This document shows, one piece after another, positions 52,985 through 61,861 of a stretch of 64,000 bases of DNA. The first letter of the stretch is position 1. Each line of letters starts with the position of its first letter. This DNA is from CALBPI01 sp039027435. Lineage in GTDB: Bacteria > Pseudomonadota > Gammaproteobacteria > Steroidobacterales > Woeseiaceae. The stretch is taken from contig JBCCKF010000013.1 of assembly GCA_039027435.1 (NCBI GenBank), positions 1 through 64,000 on the forward strand, in the 5' to 3' direction. The notes below the pieces were generated by a model, which was not told the origin of the DNA, did not search any database, and saw only the letters and a list, made by a program, of their open reading frames with translations. The position numbers and the translations under genes are program-made.

Positions 52985-53454
52985 GCTGCCTCTCCTTCAT
53001 TGTTGGTGGCTTCCGCCTCGGGCGCCGCCTCAGCGGCTTCTGCTGGCGCTTCGCTGGCTTCGCGTGCGCGCGCTTCAGCTGCAGCTTTCGCTTCACGACG
53101 ACGCGCAGACTCCCGCTCCTTTGCCTTCTCGTCTTCGACAGCCTTAGCCATTGGAGACGCGTCGGTAAACGCACGATCCATGCTCATGATCAGATGACGC
53201 AGTACGGCGTCATTGAACTTGAAGGCGGCGCGTAGCTCTTCGATCGCTTCTTTGCCGGCTTCAACGTTCAGCAGCAAGTAGTGCGCTTTGTGTACCTTGT
53301 TAATGGAATGCGCCAGCTGGCGGCGGCCCCAGTCTTCGAGTCGGTGGATGACACCGCCCGTATCGGTGATGAGCTTCTGATAACGCTCAAGCATGCCGGG
53401 GACTTGTTCACTCTGGTCAGGGTGGACCAGAAACACGATTTCATAGTGTCTCAA
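52981..53454 (-). CDS. rpsF: 30S ribosomal protein S6 (TTG start)
   Basis: S6 (157 residues) pairs with S18 in the 30S platform. I set the start at TTG 53454: AAGGAG (53466-53461) is 6 bases upstream, and E. coli S6 begins Met-Arg-His-Tyr-Glu-Ile-Val-Phe, exactly as this frame does from the TTG. The core is typical (VHPDQSEQVPGMLERYQKLI, WGRRQLAHSINKVHKAHYLL). After about residue 105 comes a tail of some 50 residues rich in Ala, Glu and Arg, acidic at the end, longer than in E. coli (131-135 residues). Confidence 0.96.
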   Translation of the reverse strand: MRHYEIVFLVHPDQSEQVPGMLERYQKLITDTGGVIHRLEDWGRRQLAHSINKVHKAHYLLLNVEAGKEAIEELRAAFKFNDAVLRHLIMSMDRAFTDASPMAKAVEDEKAKERESARRREAKAAAEARAREASEAPAEAAEAAPEAEATNNEGEAA

Positions 53455-53460
53455 GAGACG

Positions 53461-53466
53461 CTCCTT
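53461..53466 (-). promoter_or_regulatory. Ribosome binding site deciding the rpsF TTG start
   Basis: AAGGAG on the minus strand, 6 bases before TTG 53454. An upstream in-frame ATG (11 codons earlier) would put this site inside the gene. Confidence 0.85.
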
Positions 53467-53472
53467 TCGGGT

Positions 53473-53499
53473 TTGCCACCCATCCATTTGGTGTGGCAA
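53473..53499 (-). promoter_or_regulatory. Leader hairpin upstream of rpsF, candidate S6:S18 autoregulatory site
   Basis: TTGCCAC (minus strand, 53499-53493) pairs perfectly with GTGGCAA (53479-53473); two more C-G pairs follow inside after a one-base bulge. The stem ends 6 bases before the Shine-Dalgarno. rpsF leaders that bind the S6:S18 dimer are known in many bacteria; whether this is one is inferred from position. An ACCCG stretch follows the stem. Confidence 0.5.
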
Positions 53500-53582
53500 G
53501 GAGTTAATCCGAATTGTTTGGACTGCCCACAGGGGCACGCCGGGCGGCAAGGATACAGGAATCCGGGCTTTTTCAGCAAGCG

Positions 53583-54338
53583 TCAGTCGCGACGCTGACG
53601 CAGCACCTCATACAGCATGAGTCCGGTTGCTACCGAGACGTTCAGGCTCTCAACCAGGCCTTGCATCGGCATGGAGACGAGATGATCACAGCGCTGGGCC
53701 AGCGGTGGGGACAATCCTGTCGATTCGGTTCCCATCACGATCGCCGTAGGCCCGGCCAGATCGACATCCCAATACTCGCCAGAAGCGGTGTCGCTAGTGC
53801 CCACGATCTTGAGTCCGTAGCTTCGCAGCCATTCCAGCGTCTTGCTGGTACTGCGCACCGCGACCAAGGGCACCGACTCAGCACCGCCGGATGCAACCTT
53901 GCGGACCGCAGGCGTCATCCCAGCGGCCCCGTCGCGGGCAACGACAACCGCAAGGACACCGCAGGCGTCAGCCGTACGAAGGCAAGCGCCGAGGTTATGC
54001 GGGTCCTGCAGATCATCGAGCACCAATAAAACCGGAGTCTCGCCAGCTTGCAGAGCGGTTTCGACCTTTGTTCTGAGCCTGGCCTCATCCCAGGGGTCGA
54101 GGTTCTTCAATGCCGCCACGAGCCCCTGATGCGCGGTACCCTTCGCCATATCGTCGAGGCGGAAATTACGAACCGGGTGAACTTGAATACCGCGAGCGCC
54201 GGCCTCCGCAATCACGGCCTTCACCCGTTCGTTGCGGCTGCGCTCGTCTACAAAGATCTTGCGTACCTTGGTCGGATGCGTGCGGATCAGGCGTTGCACA
54301 GCATGAATGCCCGCGCTGAACTGTCCACCCGTCGCCAC
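53583..54338 (-). CDS. rlmB: 23S rRNA (guanosine2251-2'-O)-methyltransferase RlmB
   Basis: Start set at GTG 54338 (251 residues), 1 base after the rnr stop; the longer frame to 54425 lies inside rnr. A substrate-binding domain begins FSAGIHAVQRLI; the SpoU/TrmH knot follows: VLDDLQDPHNLGACLRTADA near 113, AIVMGTESTGLSPPL near 197, and LVESLNVSVATGLMLYEVLR at the end. It methylates G2251 in the P-loop of 23S rRNA. rnr-rlmB is the usual order. Confidence 0.95.
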   Translation of the reverse strand: MATGGQFSAGIHAVQRLIRTHPTKVRKIFVDERSRNERVKAVIAEAGARGIQVHPVRNFRLDDMAKGTAHQGLVAALKNLDPWDEARLRTKVETALQAGETPVLLVLDDLQDPHNLGACLRTADACGVLAVVVARDGAAGMTPAVRKVASGGAESVPLVAVRSTSKTLEWLRSYGLKIVGTSDTASGEYWDVDLAGPTAIVMGTESTGLSPPLAQRCDHLVSMPMQGLVESLNVSVATGLMLYEVLRQRRD

Positions 54339-54339
54339 C

Positions 54340-56553
54340 CTACCTGCCTCGCCGCAGCTTGCGCTTGGGCTTGCGCTCGGGTTTCGAGCGATTCTGTTCG
54401 ACGCGGTCATAGAGCACGAAATCAATTTGCCGCGATTCCATATCCACTCGATTCACGATCACCTCGATCATATCGCCCAACTGAAAGACCTGGCCCGAAC
54501 GATTACCGACCAGCCGCTGCCGTTCAGGCTCGTGCTTGAAGTAGTCGCTGCCCAAAGAAGATACATGAATCAGACCGTCAACCTGCAAATCCCCGATCTG
54601 GACGAACAGACCAAAGTGCGTCACCCCGCTAATCAATCCGTGGAATCGCTCTCCCAGGTGCTTTGACATGTACTGGCACTTGAGCAGCGCTTCCACCTCG
54701 CGCGTCGCCTCTTCGGCGCGGCGCTCTCGTTCAGAGGTGAGCTTCCCGAGTCTCACCATTGCCTCGCCGTCGTAGCGATATTGGCGCGCCTTGCCACCGG
54801 AGGTCATATGTCGGATAGCGCGGTGAACCAGCAAGTCCGGGTAGCGACGAATCGGCGAGGTGAAATGCGCGTAGGCGTCCAGAGCAAGACCAAAATGCCC
54901 GATGTTGTCGGGCGTGTACTCTGCATGAGCGAACGATCGCAACAGGGCCATGTTGATCGCGTATGCATCCGGTCGATCCTGAACCTTTGACATCAATGCG
55001 CGCAGCGTCTTCGGTGTTGGATGCGCTGAATGCGGCACCTTGAATCCGAGCTCCAGCATGAACCGTCGGAATTCATCGAATCGATCTTCATCCGGCTTGG
55101 CATGAACTCGGAAAAGCGCCTGCACCTTCTTCTTGAGAACGAACTTGGCCGCCTCGACGTTAGCCGCGATCATGCACTCCTCGATCAGCCGATGGGCATC
55201 GTTGCGTGGCGTGGCGGCAATGGCTCGCACCTCGCCATCATCATCAGTCCGGATGCGAAGCTGCGGCAGGTCTAACTCTATCGCGCCGCGCATCTTGCGC
55301 CGTTTTGCAAACGCCTTATACAGGTCATGCAACGTTCGCACACTCACCGCAACCTCGCCCTGCAACGCCTTGTGACTGCGCTCGCCGTCGAGGAATTTCT
55401 TGACCTCGGAATACGTCAGCCTCGCGTGTGAACGCATGACCGCATCGTAGAACGTTGAGCGAGTCACCTGCCCTTTGGCGTCCACGGTCATGTCGCAGAC
55501 CATGCAAAGCCGATCGACTCTAGGGTTCAGTGAGCAAAGCCCATTCGAAAGCACCTCCGGCAGCATGGGTACCACGCGGTCCGGAAAGTACACCGAGGTT
55601 GCACGGTTGATTGCTTCCTTGTCGATGGGGCTATCCGGCGTCACGTAGTGTGCCACGTCGGCGATCGCCACAATCAAGCGCCAGCCGGCGCCCTTTTTCT
55701 TTGCGTACACCGCGTCATCAAAATCCCGGGCGTCCGCGCCGTCGATCGTCACCAATGGCAATTTACGCAGATCCTTGCGTCCTTGTTTAGCGCGTGTCGG
55801 CACCGTGGCACCAAACCGCTTCGCCTCCGTGCCAACCGCTCGTGGCCAGCGATGCGGAATGCCATGGGCGTGAATCGCGAGATCGGTCGGCATACCCTGC
55901 TTTTCCGGATCACCAAGAACACGGGCAATACTCGCCGTCGCCAACTGATCACGATCGGGATAGTCGAGAATCTTGGCGATCACGACATCGCCAGGCTTTG
56001 CTTTCCCGTTCTTGCCTCGGGGGACAAGCAGTCGCTGGGTGAGTCTGGGGTTATCAGGTACGACCAGCCCGATACCGCGTTCGCTGATGTAACGCCCGGC
56101 AACTTCCTGATGCGCACGCTCAAGGACATCGAGAATCATTGCTTCTGAGCCACGGCGTGTGCGTCGCTTCAGTTTCGCCGCGACCCGATCGCCGTCCATG
56201 ATCCGAGCCATTTCGCGCGGCGAGAGGTACATGTCTTCCTCGTCGTCGTCACGAATCAGAAACCCGAAACCGTCACGATGCGCCCTGACCGAACCGTTGA
56301 TGATCTCAAGGCGTTCCGAGAGGCAGTATTGTTCCTGTCGATTGAGGTGCAGTTGCCCTGAACGGAGCATGCGTGAGAGCACCTCTGCAAGCGAGCGTTT
56401 TTGGCGTTTCCCCTTGAGGGCAAACAGATGTGCGATCTGATCGAAGTCGAGCGGCCGACCGGCCTGCTCCAGCGCATCGAGAATGCGAACGCGATCGGGG
56501 ACGGGATGTTTGTAGGCGCCGCCCTTCCTGGCGCGCCCGGATGATTCACTCAA
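54340..56553 (-). CDS. rnr: Ribonuclease R
   Basis: RNase R (737 residues) is a 3'-5' exoribonuclease that degrades structured RNA and takes part in RNA quality control. An N-terminal HTH-like domain (20-75) is followed by cold-shock domains, the RNB catalytic domain with DGADARDFDDAVYAKK (near 272) holding the metal-binding Asp residues, an S1 domain (about 640-720; LISGVTHFGLFVQIGDLQVD) and a basic tail ending KPKRKLRRGR. E. coli RNase R is longer (813) mainly at the tail. It is followed by rlmB. Confidence 0.97.
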   Translation of the reverse strand: MSESSGRARKGGAYKHPVPDRVRILDALEQAGRPLDFDQIAHLFALKGKRQKRSLAEVLSRMLRSGQLHLNRQEQYCLSERLEIINGSVRAHRDGFGFLIRDDDEEDMYLSPREMARIMDGDRVAAKLKRRTRRGSEAMILDVLERAHQEVAGRYISERGIGLVVPDNPRLTQRLLVPRGKNGKAKPGDVVIAKILDYPDRDQLATASIARVLGDPEKQGMPTDLAIHAHGIPHRWPRAVGTEAKRFGATVPTRAKQGRKDLRKLPLVTIDGADARDFDDAVYAKKKGAGWRLIVAIADVAHYVTPDSPIDKEAINRATSVYFPDRVVPMLPEVLSNGLCSLNPRVDRLCMVCDMTVDAKGQVTRSTFYDAVMRSHARLTYSEVKKFLDGERSHKALQGEVAVSVRTLHDLYKAFAKRRKMRGAIELDLPQLRIRTDDDGEVRAIAATPRNDAHRLIEECMIAANVEAAKFVLKKKVQALFRVHAKPDEDRFDEFRRFMLELGFKVPHSAHPTPKTLRALMSKVQDRPDAYAINMALLRSFAHAEYTPDNIGHFGLALDAYAHFTSPIRRYPDLLVHRAIRHMTSGGKARQYRYDGEAMVRLGKLTSERERRAEEATREVEALLKCQYMSKHLGERFHGLISGVTHFGLFVQIGDLQVDGLIHVSSLGSDYFKHEPERQRLVGNRSGQVFQLGDMIEVIVNRVDMESRQIDFVLYDRVEQNRSKPERKPKRKLRRGR

Positions 56554-56587
56554 TCCGTGTTTCCTTTGCTGGACCCGTCGTGTCTCG

Positions 56588-56617
56588 TTGACAGGTCTGT
56601 GATGGTTCCGCTACAGT
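56588..56617 (+). promoter_or_regulatory. Promoter of tRNA-Leu with GC-rich discriminator
   Basis: TTGACA (56588-56593, perfect -35) and TACAGT (56612-56617, 4 of 6) are 18 bases apart, followed by CGCCCGCC, the GC-rich discriminator of stringently controlled stable-RNA promoters. Predicted start is near 56624, about 36 bases before the mature tRNA. Confidence 0.65.
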
Positions 56618-56659
56618 CGCCCGCCTTACCAGTACACGAGCAGTGTACCTGCACCCTGT

Positions 56660-56746
56660 GCCCAGGTGGCGGAATTGGTAGACGCGCATGGTTCAGGTCC
56701 ATGTCTACGAAAGTAGGTGGAGGTTCAAGTCCTCTCCTGGGCACCA
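56660..56746 (+). tRNA. tRNA-Leu (anticodon CAG), CCA encoded
   Basis: An 87-base class II tRNA. Acceptor GCCCAGG (56660-56666) pairs with CCTGGGC (56736-56742); the discriminator is A and CCA is genomic. The anticodon arm CATGG-TTCAGGT-CCATG gives CAG, which reads CUG. D-arm GGCGGAATTGGTAGAC, the long variable arm and T-arm GGTTCAAGTCC are standard for tRNA-Leu. Confidence 0.97.
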
Positions 56747-56849
56747 CTCTCGACACCCGACCGTGTCACATCACCGCTCTTTCGCGTAGGCAGTCGCACT
56801 CGAACAGCGTGGCTGGCACAGCATCAACACCATGCCAGCCACTGCGACG

Positions 56850-59390
56850 CTAATCTGTGCTCAGCGCGCGTTCGATCAACAATCCAAGATGCGCAACGTG
56901 TGCTCGAGTCGACGCGCTGCCACCACGCTTGCGCGACATCATGCGTTCGATGTTCTGCAACGCGTAGACCGCCGCGGATTGGCTTGTCGTGTCGTAGCCA
57001 CCTGTCGGCGAGGAGATGGCAGCCAGCCGACGCACATAGTCGATCTGTAGCCCTTGACGGATCGTATCAACGTCGCCGCGGATATCGGCTTCAAACACCG
57101 CATCGGTCAGATCCCCAACCATATCGGCCAGCATGTAGTCGTTGCCGTATAACGATGTATCAGTCATCCGCTTCATGGTCGCCGGATGGAGCAGGTGATT
57201 CAGAACACCGCCTTGCACCGCAAGCACAGCATCATGAATCTTCGGATCTTCAGTGCCGCTGAAGAAATTAAAACCGCGACGCTGCTGCGCCAGGTAGCGG
57301 AACACCGGCGCCGCTGGATCAACGATGCCCGGCGCGAAAAGCTGCTCCGAGAGAATCGACATTGCACGACGCTGAGTGTCCGCGTCGACGACAGTGTACG
57401 GCGCCTCTGAACCAGGCTGGCCGACCATGCCGCGGTTCAGCATAACGCCGCCGACGTATCGCGACACTACTGCGCCGCTGCGAGCCCAACTGCGGATGAG
57501 CGTGCCGAATGCATCGTGCGTTTCCTGCCATGACTTGCCATCTTCAGGTGGCAATTCGGCCAACTGCGTGAAGCCCTTCACAATCAATGCCATCCGGTCG
57601 GAGGCATAACCTACCGCATCATTCGACATGTCGTAGATATTGACGCGCGGATCGATGGCCTTGCCCGGTGAGCGCATATCGTCGGCATCGTTTCCGAAGG
57701 CCAACTCCGGCTCGTTCGAGCGCGACAAATGCTCGGCCATTTTTTCGGGATCATTGAGTTCAGGGTCATAACCGAACTGAATCGCCCAATCGTCATAAGG
57801 CCCAGGCGCCACCGTGTAAAACAGCGTTTGATCAGTCCCGATCGGTGCGAAGTTCACTGCGGGGTAATCCATGACCGAACCTGCTAGCACACCGTCGTTC
57901 ATCACTGCCGGATCAAAGGCCTCTTGAGGAGACAACAGCTGGGTAGCCTTCATATTGTGGTTCAAACCCAGCGTGTGGCCGATTTCATGCAGGATGAGGT
58001 AATACATGGAATCATGCACGAGCTGTTCATCGTACTTGCCATTGTCTCCATGCAACGCCCGACCCAGGGTGTGCGCGAGATGCGTCTCCGCACGCAATCC
58101 GGCGCCGAGCGAGCAAAACGCTTCGGCCGCTGCCAACCCTTCGGGCACACTGAAATCTTCAACCAGAGTGGACGCGTCGCTAACGATGTATTTTGCGAAC
58201 TGGAATCGCCCAAGGAAAGAGTACTCAAGCATGATGTCAGCGCCGATGATCTGGCCGGTGCGCGGATTCGTGAAGCTTGGGCCGTAGCCGCCGAAAGGTG
58301 GATTCGGCGATGACGTCCAGCGCAGCACGTTGTAACGCACGTCGCCCGCATCCCATTCTGCGTCATCCGGCTGTACCTTGACCTGTACCGCGTTGCTGAA
58401 ACCGGCTTTCGCAAAGCTAGTGTTCCATTGCAGCGCAGCGTCGCGAATCATGTCGCGATACTCGAGCGGTGTTGTGTTTTCGATCCAGAGCGTGATCGGT
58501 TCAACCGGGTCAGAAACCGGCGCCGTCGGATCCTGTTTCACAAGATGCCAACGATGGATCATGTCGCGATACGGCGTCGCACTGAAAGACGTCAGGTCGG
58601 TAACTTGGGTCATGAAGTAACCCACCCGCGGGTCGTCCAAACGCGGCTCGTAGCCATTGTCGGGCATGCGCACAAAACTGTGCATCACCGGAATCTCTAC
58701 GTGACGACGGTCTGCGATTGCGCCACCGGTCCGTCCGGTCGGCGACGGATTCGAGTACACATAGGTCACTTCGATATCGGTGTTGTTCGGGTAGCTGCGA
58801 AGATTCGAAACGCGTGTCGAACTGTCGGACAAGGAGCCGAGCGAATACGCTCGCGGATTGGCATCCGGGTTTGGCGACGGCTTGATCTGCAAAAGCGACT
58901 CGGACTTGAATAGCTTGTCCGCGTTGATGAGTACACCCTCATCGCCCTCGGCCAGCACTTTCTCGGTCGCCAGAATCGCATTACTTGTATTCGCGGTACT
59001 CGCTCGCGCCAGGGCGTTGTCCGGGTCAAAATAGAAGGAGGTATTCGGGATCACGATATCGAGCTTGTCGAAACGCCGCTCGAAACTCAGGATCTGCTCG
59101 GCCAGATAAGCGCCACGGAAGTAGCCAATCTGAACGACACCATCGGAAGCCTGCGCGACATGAATCACTTCGTTGCCGATAAGATCACCCGGCACCAACA
59201 GCTTCAGCTCGCCGGTCTCTTCGTTGCGGAACAACGTCACCAGACCATCCATGCGGGTATAGCCTTCGGTGAGGTCTGCAATGGTTTTTGGCGTCTCTTC
59301 CTCGTCCTCTGCCTTTTCTTCGTCATCTGCATACGCAGGCGCAAACAGCAGGACGGTGGCAAGCACCCCCCAAATCGTCTTCAGGTTCAT
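56850..59390 (-). CDS. Secreted zinc metalloprotease of the DUF5117/DUF4953 type
   Basis: Protein of 846 residues with a signal peptide (about 1-21, ending PAYA) and a very acidic segment after it (DDEEKAEDEEE). An N-terminal DUF5117-like beta region (about 60-240) precedes a metzincin-like catalytic domain: the zinc motif HEIGHTLGLNHN lies near 470 and a Met-turn-like SVMDYPAVNF near 508. The last 300 residues are helical. It should be a large periplasmic or outer-membrane protease; no substrate is known. AGGA lies 7 bases before the ATG. No partner gene is obvious. Confidence 0.92.
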   Translation of the reverse strand: MNLKTIWGVLATVLLFAPAYADDEEKAEDEEETPKTIADLTEGYTRMDGLVTLFRNEETGELKLLVPGDLIGNEVIHVAQASDGVVQIGYFRGAYLAEQILSFERRFDKLDIVIPNTSFYFDPDNALARASTANTSNAILATEKVLAEGDEGVLINADKLFKSESLLQIKPSPNPDANPRAYSLGSLSDSSTRVSNLRSYPNNTDIEVTYVYSNPSPTGRTGGAIADRRHVEIPVMHSFVRMPDNGYEPRLDDPRVGYFMTQVTDLTSFSATPYRDMIHRWHLVKQDPTAPVSDPVEPITLWIENTTPLEYRDMIRDAALQWNTSFAKAGFSNAVQVKVQPDDAEWDAGDVRYNVLRWTSSPNPPFGGYGPSFTNPRTGQIIGADIMLEYSFLGRFQFAKYIVSDASTLVEDFSVPEGLAAAEAFCSLGAGLRAETHLAHTLGRALHGDNGKYDEQLVHDSMYYLILHEIGHTLGLNHNMKATQLLSPQEAFDPAVMNDGVLAGSVMDYPAVNFAPIGTDQTLFYTVAPGPYDDWAIQFGYDPELNDPEKMAEHLSRSNEPELAFGNDADDMRSPGKAIDPRVNIYDMSNDAVGYASDRMALIVKGFTQLAELPPEDGKSWQETHDAFGTLIRSWARSGAVVSRYVGGVMLNRGMVGQPGSEAPYTVVDADTQRRAMSILSEQLFAPGIVDPAAPVFRYLAQQRRGFNFFSGTEDPKIHDAVLAVQGGVLNHLLHPATMKRMTDTSLYGNDYMLADMVGDLTDAVFEADIRGDVDTIRQGLQIDYVRRLAAISSPTGGYDTTSQSAAVYALQNIERMMSRKRGGSASTRAHVAHLGLLIERALSTD

Positions 59391-59421
59391 CGTGATTCCT
59401 CTAATGCGACCCCGTATCCGG

Positions 59422-59745
59422 TCAGCCGTCTTTCAGACTCGAGCCCTTAAACAATTGGCTCACTTTCTGGGCGAACATCAAATCGCCCTCAACTTTCAAT
59501 TTGCCGGTCATGAACGCGGTCATACCATCCAGTGATCCGGACATCAGGCCAACCAGATCGTCGTCGGCCATCGTGATCGCAACCTTCGGCGATTCGCTGG
59601 TACCCGGCGTTACGGTTGCTGCACCGTCCTTGATGTGGACATAACGCGGCTCCGAGGTATTGAACTGGATGATTGCATCAAGACCTGCGGCAGCATCGGC
59701 ATTCAAAGCACCCGGCAAGCGGTCAAATAAATCGTTGATATTCAT
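59422..59745 (-). CDS. SCP2 sterol-binding-domain protein
   Basis: Start at ATG 59745 (107 residues), after GGGG and 6 bases; the frame is open to 59826. The whole protein is one SCP2-like domain (IIQFNTSEPRYVHIKDGAAT, VAITMADDDLVGLMSGSLDG, AFMTGKLKVEGDLMFAQKVS), a hydrophobic-pocket fold that binds lipids or acyl-CoA. Stand-alone bacterial SCP2 proteins have no firmly known role. It lies 31 bases upstream of the metalloprotease on the same strand. Confidence 0.9.
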   Translation of the reverse strand: MNINDLFDRLPGALNADAAAGLDAIIQFNTSEPRYVHIKDGAATVTPGTSESPKVAITMADDDLVGLMSGSLDGMTAFMTGKLKVEGDLMFAQKVSQLFKGSSLKDG

Positions 59746-59872
59746 GGTTTCCCCCACTCTCGAACCCGGGAAGAGTAACGCAGCAGGAGCGAATTGTCTT
59801 TGCCGTTCCAGTGAGAGGTAGATCACAGAGAGCGGACTCTCCCGGCCTTACTCTTGACGCACGGAGGTTCGA

Positions 59873-60823
59873 ATGCCGGTACTGCCGCCTTTTTCGCCGC
59901 TCGCGGTGACGCTCGCGCTGTCTGCGCTGGTGTTCCTCACGAGTTGGTCTGCCAGTTCACTCAGACGGTGGCTACGCTTTCGCAGACGCCGGCACCTGCC
60001 AGCACAGGCCGGTGCTGCTGCGCTGGCGTTTGGCGCCACGTTGGCCGGCGAGCGACGAGCCGCTATGCAAACGACCATCGTCGCGATCTGCGGCACGATA
60101 ACGGCGCTCTTCTCGACGCCTGCACCAGAATTTAGCGACATCGCCAGTATCGACAGCCTCAGTGCTGTTGGTCTTTGCGTCCTCGTCGCTGCGTGCCTGA
60201 CCATCGTGCTGCGCCGCTGGCCACGCGAAGGCAAGGCAGCGAGTGACGTCGTGGCCAGACATGCGATCGGCGCAAGACTTGAGACTATTCGACTCCCCTC
60301 GCAGCGCATATTCCATGATGTGATTCCAGGCTCGGGCGGCAGCATTTCGCACGTGCTGACAGCAGCATCAGGAATCTACGCGATATTCACACTAGCCGAA
60401 CGTTTCGATGGCGCTGGCGCTTTTCTTAGAGATCGCAACACGTTGGCACTGCCGGCTTCACGCGCGGCCATCAACCTGCATGAGATTCGCTCACGAACCG
60501 CCCAATTGCAGCATTGGTTACAAGCACAAAGTGGCGTCGCCTGTCGCGTGCGCTCGGTGGTCGTCATGCAAGGCTGGCAGTCGAATACGGTTGGGCCCAA
60601 TGACATGTTGGTTGTCACGCCGCAGGACGCAGTGATGCTGAAAGGCTGGAAAGATGCGTCAACTGCGTTAATGGACGATGAGCTCGACAAGATTCAGGCG
60701 GTAGTCGAACAAGCACCGGTCCCACGCTTTACGCAGTGGTCAGCGTATCGTCGCGATGCCACCGTAAGGACGTTGCCGCGTCAGGAAGTCTCGAGTGGTT
60801 CGGCCACAGAGGCAAATGCTTGA
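59873..60823 (+). CDS. Membrane protein with a degenerate NERD-like domain
   Basis: Protein of 316 residues. A hydrophobic N-terminus (about 8-27) and a second hydrophobic region (about 95-115) precede a soluble C-terminal half. That half resembles NERD nuclease-related domains: GARLETIRLPSQRIFHDVI then SISHVLTAASGIYAIFTLAE (about 160-179), where NERD proteins have a Gly-Ile-Asp-His segment and a Glu-Thr-Lys catalytic strand. Here the Asp and the Glu-x-Lys are replaced, so catalysis is doubtful. The assignment is tentative. Its 3' end overlaps the convergent patatin gene by 43 bases. Confidence 0.72.
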   Translation: MPVLPPFSPLAVTLALSALVFLTSWSASSLRRWLRFRRRRHLPAQAGAAALAFGATLAGERRAAMQTTIVAICGTITALFSTPAPEFSDIASIDSLSAVGLCVLVAACLTIVLRRWPREGKAASDVVARHAIGARLETIRLPSQRIFHDVIPGSGGSISHVLTAASGIYAIFTLAERFDGAGAFLRDRNTLALPASRAAINLHEIRSRTAQLQHWLQAQSGVACRVRSVVVMQGWQSNTVGPNDMLVVTPQDAVMLKGWKDASTALMDDELDKIQAVVEQAPVPRFTQWSAYRRDATVRTLPRQEVSSGSATEANA

Positions 60824-61857
60824 CGTTCCAATAGCGACTCGAATGCCTCTCCGAGGCGTTGCGTCTCGGCGACAACGCGCCGCCAAACCGAAATCCGGGT
60901 TGGCGCATCCATGCTCTTGAAGTCACCACGATCCGGAATCTTCCCGCCCGGCAGACCTGCAACAAACTCTGCGGACGGTGCAATCAACAACACACGATCG
61001 ACGTGCGCCGCTTTGGGTCGTCGATGTAAACCTTTGTCGAACCAACCCGGAGTCAGCTCCGGATAGAAGTGTGGATAGAGCGTTAAGCCAGTCTCGGGTG
61101 ATACCGGCAGATCAAAATGGTAGTCGATGATCCCGCCATCACGGTACACCCCCGGATTGCCGCCGGCGAGATTCTTCACGCCGTTCAAAACCAGCGGAAT
61201 GGCGCTGGAGGCGAGAATCGAATCAACCAGGTTGTTCTCAGCGAGATCCAGTCTCTGCATGGGGAAATCCGAGGCCAGATGGAACGGGCCATCCGCTCGT
61301 GGGTCGGACACCAGTGCACGCGTAAAGAAACGACGTAGGTGTCGTCGGTTCACACGGTTCGCCACCATGGCTGCTGTCAATCCCAACAACAACGGCACGG
61401 TTCGCTCACTGGCGGTGAGCCCGTGCGCCTGGGCAGTCATGATATGCAGATGAAAACGTTCGCTATTGACGGCGTTGGCAATACCACCCTCACCCAACAT
61501 CGCCGAGACCATCTGTCGTCCCACCTTGGTGATCTCGTTCGTATCTGGTTTCGCGCTGTAAGTCTGCTCGATATAACCTCGCTCAAACCGCGTTAGTGCT
61601 GCCAGCGGATCGGGCTGGGTGTAACAGGCAAATCGCCACGTGCCGATGGATGAACCCAATAGGTGCACCCCCGGTTGCAAACGCGGCAGAACCGACCGAA
61701 TGATTGCGTGGTCAAGTCCGACAAGGCTCAACCACTTGGCCCCGCCCGAAGCACCAACCATGATTCGGATATCTTCTGGCTGCAGACCGTTCTGCTGTAG
61801 GTGCTGAAGAGCGCCCGGACCGGCACGAACGGCCAGCAGGTTATCGGTCACCGACAC
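60781..61857 (-). CDS. Patatin-like phospholipase family protein
   Basis: Protein of 358 residues without a signal peptide. The oxyanion-hole region is GASGGAKWLSLVGLD (about 33-47); the nucleophile elbow is LLGSSIGTW (near 67, G-x-S-x-G as GSSIG); the catalytic Asp is in YRDGGIIDYHF (near 240, D-G-G). The Ser-Asp dyad of patatins is therefore complete, and the protein should be a lipid acyl hydrolase. The substrate is unknown. It lies 4 bases after purA on the same strand, so it may be cotranscribed, and overlaps the NERD-like gene tail to tail. Confidence 0.88.
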   Translation of the reverse strand: MSVTDNLLAVRAGPGALQHLQQNGLQPEDIRIMVGASGGAKWLSLVGLDHAIIRSVLPRLQPGVHLLGSSIGTWRFACYTQPDPLAALTRFERGYIEQTYSAKPDTNEITKVGRQMVSAMLGEGGIANAVNSERFHLHIMTAQAHGLTASERTVPLLLGLTAAMVANRVNRRHLRRFFTRALVSDPRADGPFHLASDFPMQRLDLAENNLVDSILASSAIPLVLNGVKNLAGGNPGVYRDGGIIDYHFDLPVSPETGLTLYPHFYPELTPGWFDKGLHRRPKAAHVDRVLLIAPSAEFVAGLPGGKIPDRGDFKSMDAPTRISVWRRVVAETQRLGEAFESLLERQAFASVAEPLETS

Positions 61858-61861
61858 GCGA

